Source: Lachnospiraceae bacterium UBA7196
GTDB taxonomy: Bacteria; Bacillota; Clostridia; Lachnospirales; Lachnospiraceae
DNA: 64,000 nucleotides
Reading direction: 5' to 3'
Assembly: GCA_002490835.1 (NCBI GenBank)
Contig: DKUU01000021.1
Location: 165,793-229,792 of the forward strand
This document shows, in pieces, positions 51,174-60,610 of this stretch. How positions within the stretch are numbered: the first letter of the stretch is position 1; each line of letters starts with the position of its first letter. Under the pieces are notes generated by a model. It searched no databases. It saw only the letters and a list, made by a program, of their open reading frames with translations, and had not been told where the DNA came from. Made by a program: the position numbers and the translations under genes.

Positions 51174-52895
51174 CTATTTTACAAACTGCCAAGTCTCGAT
51201 CTGGTAATTCTCACCGGCAAAGACAAAATACAGGTCATGTACACCCTCCGCCTTTTCGGAAAGTTCGGCGCTGCGTTCTGTAAAGTCCTCCGTCAGCTCA
51301 TCCATGGAAAGGTATCCCAGCACGGTCCCTTCCGGACTGTCCAGACAAATCCTGACTGCTCCCGCCGCCTGTTCGTCCTTTTTATTTCTGACGGTCATGG
51401 TCACCGATGCCGGAGATCCCGATCCGAAATCCACACCCTGCACCTTGATGAACGCGCCGCTTTCGATATCTCCCAGCGCCATATTGCCGCTGCCGCAGTC
51501 CTTGGTCACCTCATCCGCAGGCACCGTGCCCACGCCGCTCATGAGCGCACAGGCAGCCGCGCGGTTTACCGCGTAAGGGTCCACATACCGTAACTGCTCC
51601 CTGCCTTTCAAGGTCTGTTTGATCTCGCCGATCGTGCCGTCCTCCTGCATGGTGAAGGGATCGATGTGCGTACAGCGATAGCCTTTTTCCACGCCCATCG
51701 CCTTTTCCAAGACTCTGGTATGGTAAGTGATGTACCACTGATCGCGGAAACGGAACACACAGTGATGGTTATTGCCGCCCAAGCCAAAGGTGCTGCCCGG
51801 ATTTTTCAAGATTCGCTCCTTATAGGTAAAAGGCCCCATCGGGCTGTCGCTTTCCATACTGATGATCTCGCCGCTCTCAAACCCGTACTTCTCCGTACCT
51901 GCCGCATCGACCTGAAAATTGGAACAGTAGGTATAATAGTATTTTTCTCCCGCCTTGTGGATGCCGGAGTCTTCGAAGAGATAGGGCGAATTCAGTCTTT
52001 TCGGCTCTCCGACGATACTGATCATATCCTCGCCCAGCTCCACCACGCGCGCCGTACCCGGATCGTCGGCCTTCCCTTCCGGAACGCCGCCGCCAAAGTA
52101 AAGATATGCTTTACCGTCGTCGTCCATCAGCACCGCCGGGTCGAACAGCCAAAGCACATCCGCGCATTCGGGCGTCTCCCGACTGATCAATGCCTTGCCC
52201 AGAGGGTCTTCAAAAGGCCCTGTCGGGCTGTCAGCCTGCAATACCCCGATGCCGCCGCCATTGTCAGCAAAATACAAGAAAAATTTCGGTTTGCCGTCTA
52301 TCTCTTTCCATGCTGCCGCCGGTGCCCATGAATTTTTCGCCCACGTTGCCGCCCCCTGCTTCGATGCTGCTTTGATCGAGCCGTGGTCTGTAAAGTTTAC
52401 CATATCATCCGTGGAGATCACATTGATCTGATTGATCTTGCTGTAAGTATTTTCCTCCACTTTCTTATATGCACCATACTCAAAGGCATCCGCCGTCATA
52501 TAGATGTACACGCGGTCCCCATACACCAGTGCATACGGATCAGCTCCAAACCGCTGCGTCATCAGCGGATTCGTATCCTCCAGTCCCTTATAATGTTCCG
52601 CTAACTGTAATCCCTCAAAATAACCCATCGCTTCCTCCTGTTTTTCCTGTTCCGTTTGTTCTGTCGCTTCTGTTTGCTCCGACTGTTCCGTTTGTTCTAA
52701 TTGTTCCTGTGACTGCGCCTGCTGTTCTAACTGCGCCTGCTGTTCTGACTGTTCCTGTCGCTGTCCGGCCTGCTCCGCCGGTGCCTCCCCTGTCTGCGCA
52801 ACCGGCGTCGCCGCCCCGTTGCCACACCCGCACAGGATAACCATCTGCGCCGCAGCCACAACTCCCAGCATCTTTTTCACACATTTCCTGTTCAT
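51174..52895 (-). CDS. GH43 family lipoprotein with Gln/Glu-rich linker
   Basis: 573 residues. Lipoprotein signal with lipobox VILCGC (Cys about residue 24), then a low-complexity linker of Gln, Glu and Thr (about 35-95). The GH43 propeller follows: QRFGADPYALVYGDRVYIYMT (base Asp), LWLFDPAVLMDDDGKAYLYF (pKa-modulating Asp), LFEDSGIHKAGEKYYYTY (acid Glu). The C-terminal 120 residues look like a CBM6-type carbohydrate-binding domain (GDIESGAFIKVQGVDFG). It sits outside the membrane and probably removes arabinose or xylose from xylan. A palindromic element lies just upstream. Confidence 0.92.
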   Translation of the reverse strand: MNRKCVKKMLGVVAAAQMVILCGCGNGAATPVAQTGEAPAEQAGQRQEQSEQQAQLEQQAQSQEQLEQTEQSEQTEATEQTEQEKQEEAMGYFEGLQLAEHYKGLEDTNPLMTQRFGADPYALVYGDRVYIYMTADAFEYGAYKKVEENTYSKINQINVISTDDMVNFTDHGSIKAASKQGAATWAKNSWAPAAAWKEIDGKPKFFLYFADNGGGIGVLQADSPTGPFEDPLGKALISRETPECADVLWLFDPAVLMDDDGKAYLYFGGGVPEGKADDPGTARVVELGEDMISIVGEPKRLNSPYLFEDSGIHKAGEKYYYTYCSNFQVDAAGTEKYGFESGEIISMESDSPMGPFTYKERILKNPGSTFGLGGNNHHCVFRFRDQWYITYHTRVLEKAMGVEKGYRCTHIDPFTMQEDGTIGEIKQTLKGREQLRYVDPYAVNRAAACALMSGVGTVPADEVTKDCGSGNMALGDIESGAFIKVQGVDFGSGSPASVTMTVRNKKDEQAAGAVRICLDSPEGTVLGYLSMDELTEDFTERSAELSEKAEGVHDLYFVFAGENYQIETWQFVK

Positions 52896-52920
52896 CTTGT
52901 ACCTCTATTCTATTAAGTGA

Positions 52921-53122
52921 TTGCGAAACTCCCCACAACTCTACGCTGATTGTGCGAATAGTATAATCATAAGCAGACCCTTGGAGAACGTTGGCACTTG
53001 GCGAGGTATTGAGTTGCCCTTGCAACTCACGAGCCTAGTACCATTACGTTCGACGGAGCGAAAGCGCGTCTGCGTTGATTATGCTATCCGCACAATCTCT
53101 GTACACATGAAAGAGTTTCGCC
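52921..53122. repeat. About 200-bp hyper-palindromic intergenic element
   Basis: Nested inverted repeats: GCGAAACTC (from 52923) with GAGTTTCGC (from 53112), and a 21-bp pair 52948-52968 with 53077-53097 differing at about 3 positions. A central perfect hairpin GAGTTGC-CCTT-GCAACTC closes the structure. The whole could fold as one long hairpin. The ends and an internal word recur at 13315-13390. It is either a MITE-like repeat or a structured intergenic RNA. Confidence 0.65.
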
Positions 53123-53126
53123 CTCC

Positions 53127-54725
53127 CTACCTAACAACCCGTTCATATTCATACCCGCGATCAGCCCTCACCTCGCCCGGCCTCACCTCGAAATACACCA
53201 CCGCATTCTTCTCAAGCTCCAGCTTCACGCTAAGCTGCCCGTCCTCCGCTTCCTTGCGCTTCGTCCTGATAAGGGGCTTTGCCGCCTCCACCAGCAGCTT
53301 TCTTAGCTCCTCCGACAGATAGGCCGGCTCGCCGAGATCATGCCATACCTTGAGCGGATTGCAGGTCTTTTCATCGACCGTCTTGGTCAACAGGCAGTAG
53401 CCGCCGTTTGCAGGCAGGGAAATTTTAAGCTTCCTCGCCGATTTTTTCGCCGCTTTCTTTGCCTCCTTGTCCGCATCCTTCTCCGTATTCCGGTCTGCAA
53501 CTTTTTCTTCTGACGCGCTCTTAGCATGTTCGACAATATTCCATGCCACGCCGCGATAGCTTCCGTCCTCACGCTTCATCAGCACTACATTGTCGTCCTT
53601 ATAGACGCATGTACCGCCGCCCTCTTTTAACTTCTTGAAAAAGGCAAATGTCCAGAAAGTCGGCTTAGGAATACAGCCATTCGCCACCAGACCGAAGCCG
53701 CCGTGGAAGGGCGTAAACGGCACCCCCGTCTCCTCAAACACATCCCCAAAAGTCCAGTAGGAATAAGACTCATTCACATCCCCCAGACGGGATAACTGCA
53801 GGGCGATCGCCGCCGCATTCAGGTTCGTATCATGGATCACACCTTTCGGTGTGTAGGAGGTATTAAACTCCGTAATGTGTATCGGCAATCCCTTATACTC
53901 CTCAAAGCTGTCGATGATATCCCGCGTCGTCTTTAAGTTCGCAAACCCATCCTCCGCCGGGATCAACTCAGAGTACGCATAATGCCCGATCTCTGTAGGC
54001 ATACCAATGGTGTAATGATGTCTGGTCACAGCATCGATCGCCAGCTTATTTTCGCGGCAGTATTCCAAAAAGGCCTGCATCCACTCCGCATCCCTGACTC
54101 CACAGATTGCCGGGCCTCCTACCTGAAACCGCTTGTCTACCGCTTTGACTGCATCGAAGGTCTTGTGGAAGAGCTTAAAGTACTCCGGCATATCCGCATT
54201 TTCCCAAAACCCCGGCAGATTCGGCTCGTTCCATACCTCGATCGGCCACTTCACCACTTCGTCCGCCCCATACCGCTCCATCAGATGCGTAAGCAGCGCC
54301 TGTACCATCTGACACCACGCGTCGTAATCCGCGGGCGGCGTGGTGTTCCCCTTCCAGTAAAAGAGCGTCTGTGTGCCTCTCGCCATCTTATACGGCATAA
54401 AGCCCAGCTCCAGAAACGGGCTGATCCCCACGCTGCGGTAAGCGTCCACTACCCTGTCCAGATAGGTGAAATTGTACTCCGCCTTCTTGACGCCGTCTTC
54501 CTCGTACTCCTGATAAATCGCCATATCGTCGCAGAACAGACCATGTCCCCTGATATGCCGAAAGCCGATCTCCTCCTGCACCAGCCGAAGCTGGTCCATG
54601 TACTCCTGCGTCAGCGCCAGTCCCATGCGTCCCGTTCCCACACAAAAGTCCACATTGTTATGAAAAGACGCTTTTGACTTCTCCGTGATCACGATCGTTT
54701 CTTCCCCTGCTGATTCTTTCCCCAT
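53127..54725 (-). CDS. GH39 family beta-xylosidase, cytoplasmic
   Basis: 532 residues with no signal peptide. The GH39 barrel has acid/base Glu in PIEVWNEPNLPGFW (about residue 170) and nucleophile Glu in IHITEFNTSYTPKG (about 275); RHIRGHGLFCDDM near the start is also family-like. A Lys/Ala/Glu insertion (about 412-445, KDADKEAKKAAKKSARKLK) lies within the C-terminal beta domain and is unusual. It releases xylose from short xylo-oligosaccharides. It is encoded between the xylanase and the GH43 genes. Confidence 0.93.
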   Translation of the reverse strand: MGKESAGEETIVITEKSKASFHNNVDFCVGTGRMGLALTQEYMDQLRLVQEEIGFRHIRGHGLFCDDMAIYQEYEEDGVKKAEYNFTYLDRVVDAYRSVGISPFLELGFMPYKMARGTQTLFYWKGNTTPPADYDAWCQMVQALLTHLMERYGADEVVKWPIEVWNEPNLPGFWENADMPEYFKLFHKTFDAVKAVDKRFQVGGPAICGVRDAEWMQAFLEYCRENKLAIDAVTRHHYTIGMPTEIGHYAYSELIPAEDGFANLKTTRDIIDSFEEYKGLPIHITEFNTSYTPKGVIHDTNLNAAAIALQLSRLGDVNESYSYWTFGDVFEETGVPFTPFHGGFGLVANGCIPKPTFWTFAFFKKLKEGGGTCVYKDDNVVLMKREDGSYRGVAWNIVEHAKSASEEKVADRNTEKDADKEAKKAAKKSARKLKISLPANGGYCLLTKTVDEKTCNPLKVWHDLGEPAYLSEELRKLLVEAAKPLIRTKRKEAEDGQLSVKLELEKNAVVYFEVRPGEVRADRGYEYERVVR

Positions 54726-54752
54726 CTATTTTCTCTCCCTTTAATGATTTCT

Positions 54753-56795
54753 TTACTCGCCTTCTTTTTTATTCTGCGATTTCTTTTTCGCAAGCAGCGC
54801 CGCACCCGCTCCGATTGCGACCACGATAGCAGCGATGCCGCCCGTATTGTCGGAATCGCTGTCCGCATCGGTTGCTGCCTCGTCATTCGCACCTTCCGTG
54901 TCTCCGGATGCCGCCGCGCCGTCCGCCTCATCCGCTGCGGATGCGTCACCTTCGCCTGCCGCCGGTCCCTCTGTAGCCGGAGCGCCGTCCGCATTGATGA
55001 CCACGGAAATGTCATCCACATAAAAGTCCGCCGCACCGTCCGTTTCCAGATAGAGAAAGGCCGCCGGCGCATCCTCCGGTATCGTTACGTTCGCGGAAAG
55101 TTCCGCCCAATCCCCGGAGACCGCATCCGCCTCCAGAAGCTGCGTGTCGCCGTCGGTTTCCAATCCCATGCGGATCTTTTTGTCCTCCGTCATCACATAG
55201 GCGGTGACCGTCACGTTCTTCCCCGCATATCGGGAAATGTTAAGTTTCATACTCGCATCCTGTTCCTGCCTCGAAACCCACAGGGAAAAACCGATCGCCG
55301 CGCCCTCCGTATGATTGATTTTCTGCGCCAGCTTAAGCCTCGCCTGATGTCCTGTCCCCCGACCTATGATGCCGACGTTTTTCGGCTCTATTGCCACCGC
55401 CTTGCCCGCCTCCACATAAGGCTCAAAGGTAATGAGCATATCTTCCACTTCGCCCATCGTATCCTGCAGGGTCATGGTAAATTCTTCGCCCTTCGCCGCC
55501 GTCACGACAGCTTCAAAAGCAGGCTTTCTCTCCAAGTCTCCAAAAAACAGCAACGGGTTAGCGTCCACGCGCCACGAAGCGTCGTCCGTAAGTCCCCAGA
55601 CCGTAACGGAAGTCAGCTTCGCGCCGTTTTTTACTTCCTCGATCAGCATCGAAAAGAAATCATAGTAAAACTGCGCCTGAAAAAGCCAGACATTCTCATC
55701 CGTCTTGCTGCAGCCCACATCCAGCTCCGTGATATGTACTTCATCCACCGCCGCCGAGTATTTCTGCAGCGCCTTCCTGTACTGCTCGATATTCTGGGTA
55801 TCGCTCAGATGCCCCTGCATACCGATGCCGTCGATCAAACCGTCGCCGTAGATCGTACCGTCTCCATCAGGTTTAATCACATCGCTTGTTACCTTGGCAT
55901 GGTTCTCATTCCACTTTTCCTTGGTCAGGAAATTGATGATCGCGTCGCTCTTATTGTCAAACCACTCGTTATAGTCATTATAGAAAAGTTTGGGCATAAT
56001 GGGGGACAGGTTGTCCGTCTCCGCGTTCAGCCCGTAAAGATCCGCATACTGCGCCGCGTAAAGCGTCTCCGCCTCCCTCGCGTACAAAAAGGCATGATAG
56101 AGGAAATCCGGCCCGATGATCTTGTACCAATAACTCCTGCGGAAGCCGTCGTCCTGATTTTCATCCGCCGCCTCGTTCACCACGTCCCAAGCGTAGATGG
56201 TCTTCGCGTAACCTTCCTTGTAGGTGTACTCCATCATGCTGTAAATATAGGTCTTCATTCTCCGCAGCAGTTCGTCCCTGTCCACCAGACAATCCTCGTC
56301 CAGCTCTGCCGAATCCTGCTTTGTCTGTTTGCCGTCTGACAGGGCAATATAATCCTTGGCAAAGATGGACGGGTCTACCTGCGAATGCCACAAAAGCGTA
56401 TGACCGCGCATCCCTATATCATTGGCCTTCGCCCAGTCGAGCATCTCCGTCGCCGCCGGATCGATCTTGAAAAGGGATTCTGACGACGCGTCAAAATTGT
56501 ACGCCGGCTTCATCTCATTCCCGCAGGTGATACTGTTAAAGACCGTCGAGAGCAATTCTTCCTTCGCCGGATTACCGATCTCCTTGCCGGGATCATTCCA
56601 GTGATCGATCGCCTCGCAGGCTGCCCCGAACTTAAAATAATCGCTGTAAAGTTCATCCAACCGCTCGTAGGAAGCAACGTCCGCCTCCTCCGCATGCACC
56701 GTCATCTTCCCTCCCGTCAGACTGCACACCGCCACAATAACCGCCATCGCGACAGCGCCCGCCCCTTTCTTGAATTTCCTGCCTCGCTGCAACAT
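54753..56795 (-). CDS. Secreted GH10 endo-1,4-beta-xylanase with CBM and C-terminal membrane/wall anchor
   Basis: 680 residues. Signal peptide with Ala/Val core ending near VHAEE. The GH10 barrel has FKFGAACEAID, HTLLWHSQVDPSIF, acid/base Glu in AWDVVNEAAD (about residue 190), HLSDTQNIEQYRKAL and nucleophile Glu in EVHITELDVG. A CBM4/9-like beta-sandwich follows (about 420-590). An acidic Ala/Gly/Asp linker then leads to a C-terminal SDNTGGIAAIVVAIG helix and a KKK tail, resembling a degenerate sorting signal (TG kept, Pro missing). It cuts xylan at the cell surface. ATG 56795 follows GGAGAGGAGAAGGA. It ends the stretch directly downstream of the ABC exporter genes. Confidence 0.93.
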   Translation of the reverse strand: MLQRGRKFKKGAGAVAMAVIVAVCSLTGGKMTVHAEEADVASYERLDELYSDYFKFGAACEAIDHWNDPGKEIGNPAKEELLSTVFNSITCGNEMKPAYNFDASSESLFKIDPAATEMLDWAKANDIGMRGHTLLWHSQVDPSIFAKDYIALSDGKQTKQDSAELDEDCLVDRDELLRRMKTYIYSMMEYTYKEGYAKTIYAWDVVNEAADENQDDGFRRSYWYKIIGPDFLYHAFLYAREAETLYAAQYADLYGLNAETDNLSPIMPKLFYNDYNEWFDNKSDAIINFLTKEKWNENHAKVTSDVIKPDGDGTIYGDGLIDGIGMQGHLSDTQNIEQYRKALQKYSAAVDEVHITELDVGCSKTDENVWLFQAQFYYDFFSMLIEEVKNGAKLTSVTVWGLTDDASWRVDANPLLFFGDLERKPAFEAVVTAAKGEEFTMTLQDTMGEVEDMLITFEPYVEAGKAVAIEPKNVGIIGRGTGHQARLKLAQKINHTEGAAIGFSLWVSRQEQDASMKLNISRYAGKNVTVTAYVMTEDKKIRMGLETDGDTQLLEADAVSGDWAELSANVTIPEDAPAAFLYLETDGAADFYVDDISVVINADGAPATEGPAAGEGDASAADEADGAAASGDTEGANDEAATDADSDSDNTGGIAAIVVAIGAGAALLAKKKSQNKKEGE

Positions 56796-56823
56796 CTTCC
56801 TTCTCCTCTCCTTTTCCATAATA

Positions 56824-58746
56824 TTACGCAATATCCGTATAATACTTCGCCTGCTCGTGGAACATCTCCGCATAAATACCGCCCTCTACCCCCACCAGCT
56901 CGTCATGCGTCCCATACTCTTTGATGGTATCGTCCGCAAAGACGGCGATCCTGTCGCAGAACCGGCAGCTTGACAGCCTATGCGAGATATAGATGGCGGT
57001 CTTGCCGCCCACCAGCGTCTCAAACTGACGGTAAATCTCATACTCCGCGATCGGGTCAAGCGCCGCGGTCGGCTCATCCAAAATGACGATAGGCGCATTT
57101 CGGTAGAGCGCTCTGGCGATGGCGGTCTTTTGCTGCTGCCCGCCGGAAAGCTCCGTACCGTGCTCGTCATACGACTTAAAGATCATGGTATCCATCCCCT
57201 CAGGCAGCTTTTCCACATCCTCGGAAAGCCCCGTCAGTTTCAGGATCTCCGCAATCCTTTCCGTATCTGCATGTTCTGATTCGGAAAGTGCGACATTCTC
57301 TTTCAGCGAGAAGGCGAACAGTTCAAAGTCCTGAAATACCACCGCAAACAGTCTTCTGTACTCCTCCTCAGAATACTCTTTAATATTGACACCGTCAATG
57401 AGGATCGCCCCCTCCGTCACATCGTAAAGCCTGCACAGAAGTTTGACAAGCGTCGTCTTGCCCGCGCCGTTTAAGCCCACGATGGAAAGATGTTCCCCCG
57501 ACTTGATCTTCAGATTGATATGCCGCAGCACAAAGTTTTCCGCGCGCGGATAGCGGAAGCTGACGTCGGCAAATTCGATCGTATGCTCGCCCGGTGTAAT
57601 GCTCCTGCTCCCCTTCTCCATCGCCGCCGGATACTCCAAAAATTCCAGATAGCGGTGCGCGTAATTGCAGCGCTTCGTGACCTGCTGCAGACCGTTCGTC
57701 AAGGCAAACAGGCTCTGATAGAGGACTGATGCCGCCGCCACGCACATAGCGAAATCTCCCAGTGAAATCCTGTGCGTGATCGCCAGATACCCGATATAGA
57801 AATAGCTGATGGCATCCCGCAGCGTATTGATCACATCCATCGCCCAGTTGTTGCTGCGGGTTTGGCGGTCCTGACTCTGCCAGGTATGAAACATGCGATC
57901 CGCCTGCTCATCCGTCCGCTTTCCCATCATGCCCGCGCTGTTATACAGACGGATATCCTTCCCGTAACACATCTCGGCAATCTGATAGAAGAAATAACCG
58001 AATATCCTGTTATCCTTCGACAGTTTTTCAAAATGATGCACCTCGATGCGGTTGATGCGCATATTAAAGTAAAGAAATCCAAGCAGCGCCGCAAGCTGCA
58101 CCGGCACTAACAGTGGACAGGTCGCAAGAACGACGCCTGCGCCGCTGCAGATCACCAGAATATCGCCGATCACACGGAACATCTGGTCCAATACACCTTC
58201 GACACCGCCGCTGTACCAGCCCATCCCTTCCTGGGCTTTATTCAGGGCATCCAGCGCATCCGGGTCCTCGGTATGCTCAAAATCCATTTCCATCGCCTGT
58301 CTCGCGATATCGACAGCGATGTATTCCTGAAACCACTCCCTGATCACCGATCTGACATGACCATCCACAATATCTCTCAGTAAATAGTTCACCACCGTTA
58401 CCGTCACGCTGATCACGGCATACATGCTGAGATTATGCAGATGGCGCGATACCTCCGCTCCTGACAGAAATAACTGCAGTTCGTCCATCAGAAGCTTGGG
58501 CAGAAAAATCTGCCATACCCTGTCAAACACGTCCTGTATGAGCCGTATCGCATAGAGTAAAAACAGGAGCGGCTTTTTCTTCCAAGCCAGCCTCATCATG
58601 AACGCAAGCGTTTCACGGCTTTTTTTCATGCTCTCTCTGCTTTCCTGTCGCTTTTTCCTTTTTTCATCCTTATGATTCTTTTGCTCCGTATTATTTTCTA
58701 TTTCCTGCTGCACATTCGTATCCTGCTTCGCCTTCTGCTCAGACAT
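56824..58746 (-). CDS. ABC exporter half-transporter (membrane plus ATPase domains), first of pair
   Basis: 640 residues. A basic, Gln/Glu-rich N-terminal tail (about 1-45), then six membrane segments and an ATPase domain with Walker A GLNGAGKTT (about residue 420), signature ELSGGQQQK, Walker B IVILDEPTAALDP and a His in YISHRLSS. All catalytic residues look intact. It probably works as a heterodimer with the transporter encoded upstream, whose stop overlaps its start by 8 bases. The substrate could be a peptide, lipid or glycan precursor; no precursor gene is visible. A xylanase gene follows at 29 bases. Confidence 0.92.
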   Translation of the reverse strand: MSEQKAKQDTNVQQEIENNTEQKNHKDEKRKKRQESRESMKKSRETLAFMMRLAWKKKPLLFLLYAIRLIQDVFDRVWQIFLPKLLMDELQLFLSGAEVSRHLHNLSMYAVISVTVTVVNYLLRDIVDGHVRSVIREWFQEYIAVDIARQAMEMDFEHTEDPDALDALNKAQEGMGWYSGGVEGVLDQMFRVIGDILVICSGAGVVLATCPLLVPVQLAALLGFLYFNMRINRIEVHHFEKLSKDNRIFGYFFYQIAEMCYGKDIRLYNSAGMMGKRTDEQADRMFHTWQSQDRQTRSNNWAMDVINTLRDAISYFYIGYLAITHRISLGDFAMCVAAASVLYQSLFALTNGLQQVTKRCNYAHRYLEFLEYPAAMEKGSRSITPGEHTIEFADVSFRYPRAENFVLRHINLKIKSGEHLSIVGLNGAGKTTLVKLLCRLYDVTEGAILIDGVNIKEYSEEEYRRLFAVVFQDFELFAFSLKENVALSESEHADTERIAEILKLTGLSEDVEKLPEGMDTMIFKSYDEHGTELSGGQQQKTAIARALYRNAPIVILDEPTAALDPIAEYEIYRQFETLVGGKTAIYISHRLSSCRFCDRIAVFADDTIKEYGTHDELVGVEGGIYAEMFHEQAKYYTDIA

Positions 58747-60610
58747 CCGCCGTCACCCCCTCCGCATCTTCCACATAGTACTGCGCCTGCGTATGGAACA
58801 TCTTCGCGTAAGCCCCATCCTTTTCCAAAAGCTCCTTATGGGTGCCGTACTCCACCAGCGCTCCCTCCTCAAACATTGCCACATGGTCACAGAACTGGGT
58901 GGAACTTAGGCGGTGGCTGATATAGACCGCGCTCTTTTTCCCGATCAGCTCGTCAAAGTCCTGATAAAGTTTACTCTCCGCCAGTGCGTCAAGCGCCGCC
59001 GTGGGCTCATCCAAAACCACCACCGGCGCTTCCTTATAGAGAGCCCTTGCAAGGGCGATCTTCTGTTTCTCACCGCCGCTGAAATCCGTACCGTCGTCAT
59101 GGATGACCTTCAAAACCTCCGTATCCACGCCCGCAGGCAGCTCCTTGATTTTCTCCTCCAGACCGCTTTTTACAAGGCATTCCAAAGCCCTGTCCTTATC
59201 GGTATCCGCCGGCTCCTGCATGGAGATATTTTCGGAGAGCGGAAAGGCGAAAAGCTCCACATCCTGAAACACCGGCGCAAACAGTCGGTAGTAGCTTCTT
59301 CTGGTGTAACGATTTACATTAACGCCGTTTAATAAGATCTCACCCTCCGCCGGCTCGTAGAGACGAAGCAGCAGCTTAATAAAAGTAGACTTTCCCGCAC
59401 CGTTTAAGCCGACCACCGCCAGCCTCTCCCCCGGTTCCAGCGTAAGCGTAAGTTTTTTCAGGGCATAGGCATCGGATTTCGGATACTGAAACGATACGTT
59501 CCGAAACTCAAATCGATAGGACGATGTGGCAGGCACATCTTCCCCCTCGTCCAAATCTCCGCCCTCAAAATCCATAAAGCTCCTGAAATCATCCACTTCC
59601 CTGCTCTTTGCCAAAAGGTCGCTGATTCCCCGCAAAACCTGAACGATATAGTTGTAAAAGGTCATGGAAGAAGTCAGATAGAGCGAGAAATTACCGGGCG
59701 TGATTTCTCCCCGCGCCACCTTCGCGATCATCCATGCGTAGACCGCGCCCTGCGCCGCCGTAAACAACAGATTAGAACACAGGGCCGAGACAAACCATAT
59801 TTTTTCATTCAGCTTCTGCTTCTCATAACGAATTGCCTGCAGATCGCGGTACTTGGCAAGCAGCCAGTCTTTTAAGCCAAACATGCGGATATCCTTGGCT
59901 GCGCCGAAATTGGTGGTCGCATCCTGCATATAAAATTCTTTCCGCCACCATGTCGCCAGCGGGTCCCAGACCTTTTCCTTAGCCTTCTTATTCACCCGGT
60001 CCCTGACAATAAACTGAATGCCGGCAAGCAAAAACATGATCAAAACAATAGCCGGATGCAGGGTGCCGAGGATCAGGATGCCGGCAAGCGTCACAGTCAG
60101 ATTGATCAGGCAGTTTGCCAGACTGCGCAGCAGTCCCTCCACACCGATATCATTGCTGTTGCACGCCCGGCCTGCCATCTGATAACAGTCCATCACCTCG
60201 GCATCTTCCAGATGCTGAAAGTTCATGGTCATCACCTTATGGTTTTTCAGACTCATCAGCCTCTGGCGCACATTGATAAAGCGGGTCCACATATCCCGGT
60301 TGCGGTAGGTGCCAAGCATTGTCGTTGCAAGCTGTAAGACCGCAAAGAGGAGAATGATCCGAAGCAGCCTGTCTACGCCCCCGTTCTCCGCGATCACGTC
60401 GATAATGAACTTCGATAAAAACGTCCACAAATACTGCATGAAAGGCTCCCCGATCATGCCCAGCAAGATCATGAACGGGAGCTTTGGCTGAAACCGCACC
60501 ATCGCCTTCCATAAATAGGCAATATTGCTGAATAAACCGTATTCTTTATGGTAGGGATTTTTCTTTTCCTCTTCCTTCTCTTTTTCTTTCTTTTTCATCC
60601 TGTCTTTCAC
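58739..60610 (-). CDS. ABC exporter half-transporter, second of pair
   Basis: 623 residues. A Lys/Glu-rich start, six membrane segments, then an ATPase with Walker A GLNGAGKST (about residue 405), signature DFSGGEKQK, Walker B VVVLDEPTAALDA and YISHRLSS. Note DEPTAALDA in place of DEPTAALDP in its partner, a slight asymmetry often seen in heterodimeric exporters. Its ATG overlaps the stop of the U32-like gene by 4 bases, tying transporter and U32-like proteins into one operon. Confidence 0.92.
   Translation of the reverse strand: MKDRMKKKEKEKEEEKKNPYHKEYGLFSNIAYLWKAMVRFQPKLPFMILLGMIGEPFMQYLWTFLSKFIIDVIAENGGVDRLLRIILLFAVLQLATTMLGTYRNRDMWTRFINVRQRLMSLKNHKVMTMNFQHLEDAEVMDCYQMAGRACNSNDIGVEGLLRSLANCLINLTVTLAGILILGTLHPAIVLIMFLLAGIQFIVRDRVNKKAKEKVWDPLATWWRKEFYMQDATTNFGAAKDIRMFGLKDWLLAKYRDLQAIRYEKQKLNEKIWFVSALCSNLLFTAAQGAVYAWMIAKVARGEITPGNFSLYLTSSMTFYNYIVQVLRGISDLLAKSREVDDFRSFMDFEGGDLDEGEDVPATSSYRFEFRNVSFQYPKSDAYALKKLTLTLEPGERLAVVGLNGAGKSTFIKLLLRLYEPAEGEILLNGVNVNRYTRRSYYRLFAPVFQDVELFAFPLSENISMQEPADTDKDRALECLVKSGLEEKIKELPAGVDTEVLKVIHDDGTDFSGGEKQKIALARALYKEAPVVVLDEPTAALDALAESKLYQDFDELIGKKSAVYISHRLSSTQFCDHVAMFEEGALVEYGTHKELLEKDGAYAKMFHTQAQYYVEDAEGVTADV

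Noticed and set aside
52636..52790. CRISPR-like or coding repeat in the GH43 lipoprotein
   Set aside because: The repeated bases encode the Gln/Glu/Thr linker and vary in unit length, so there is no spacer-repeat order.
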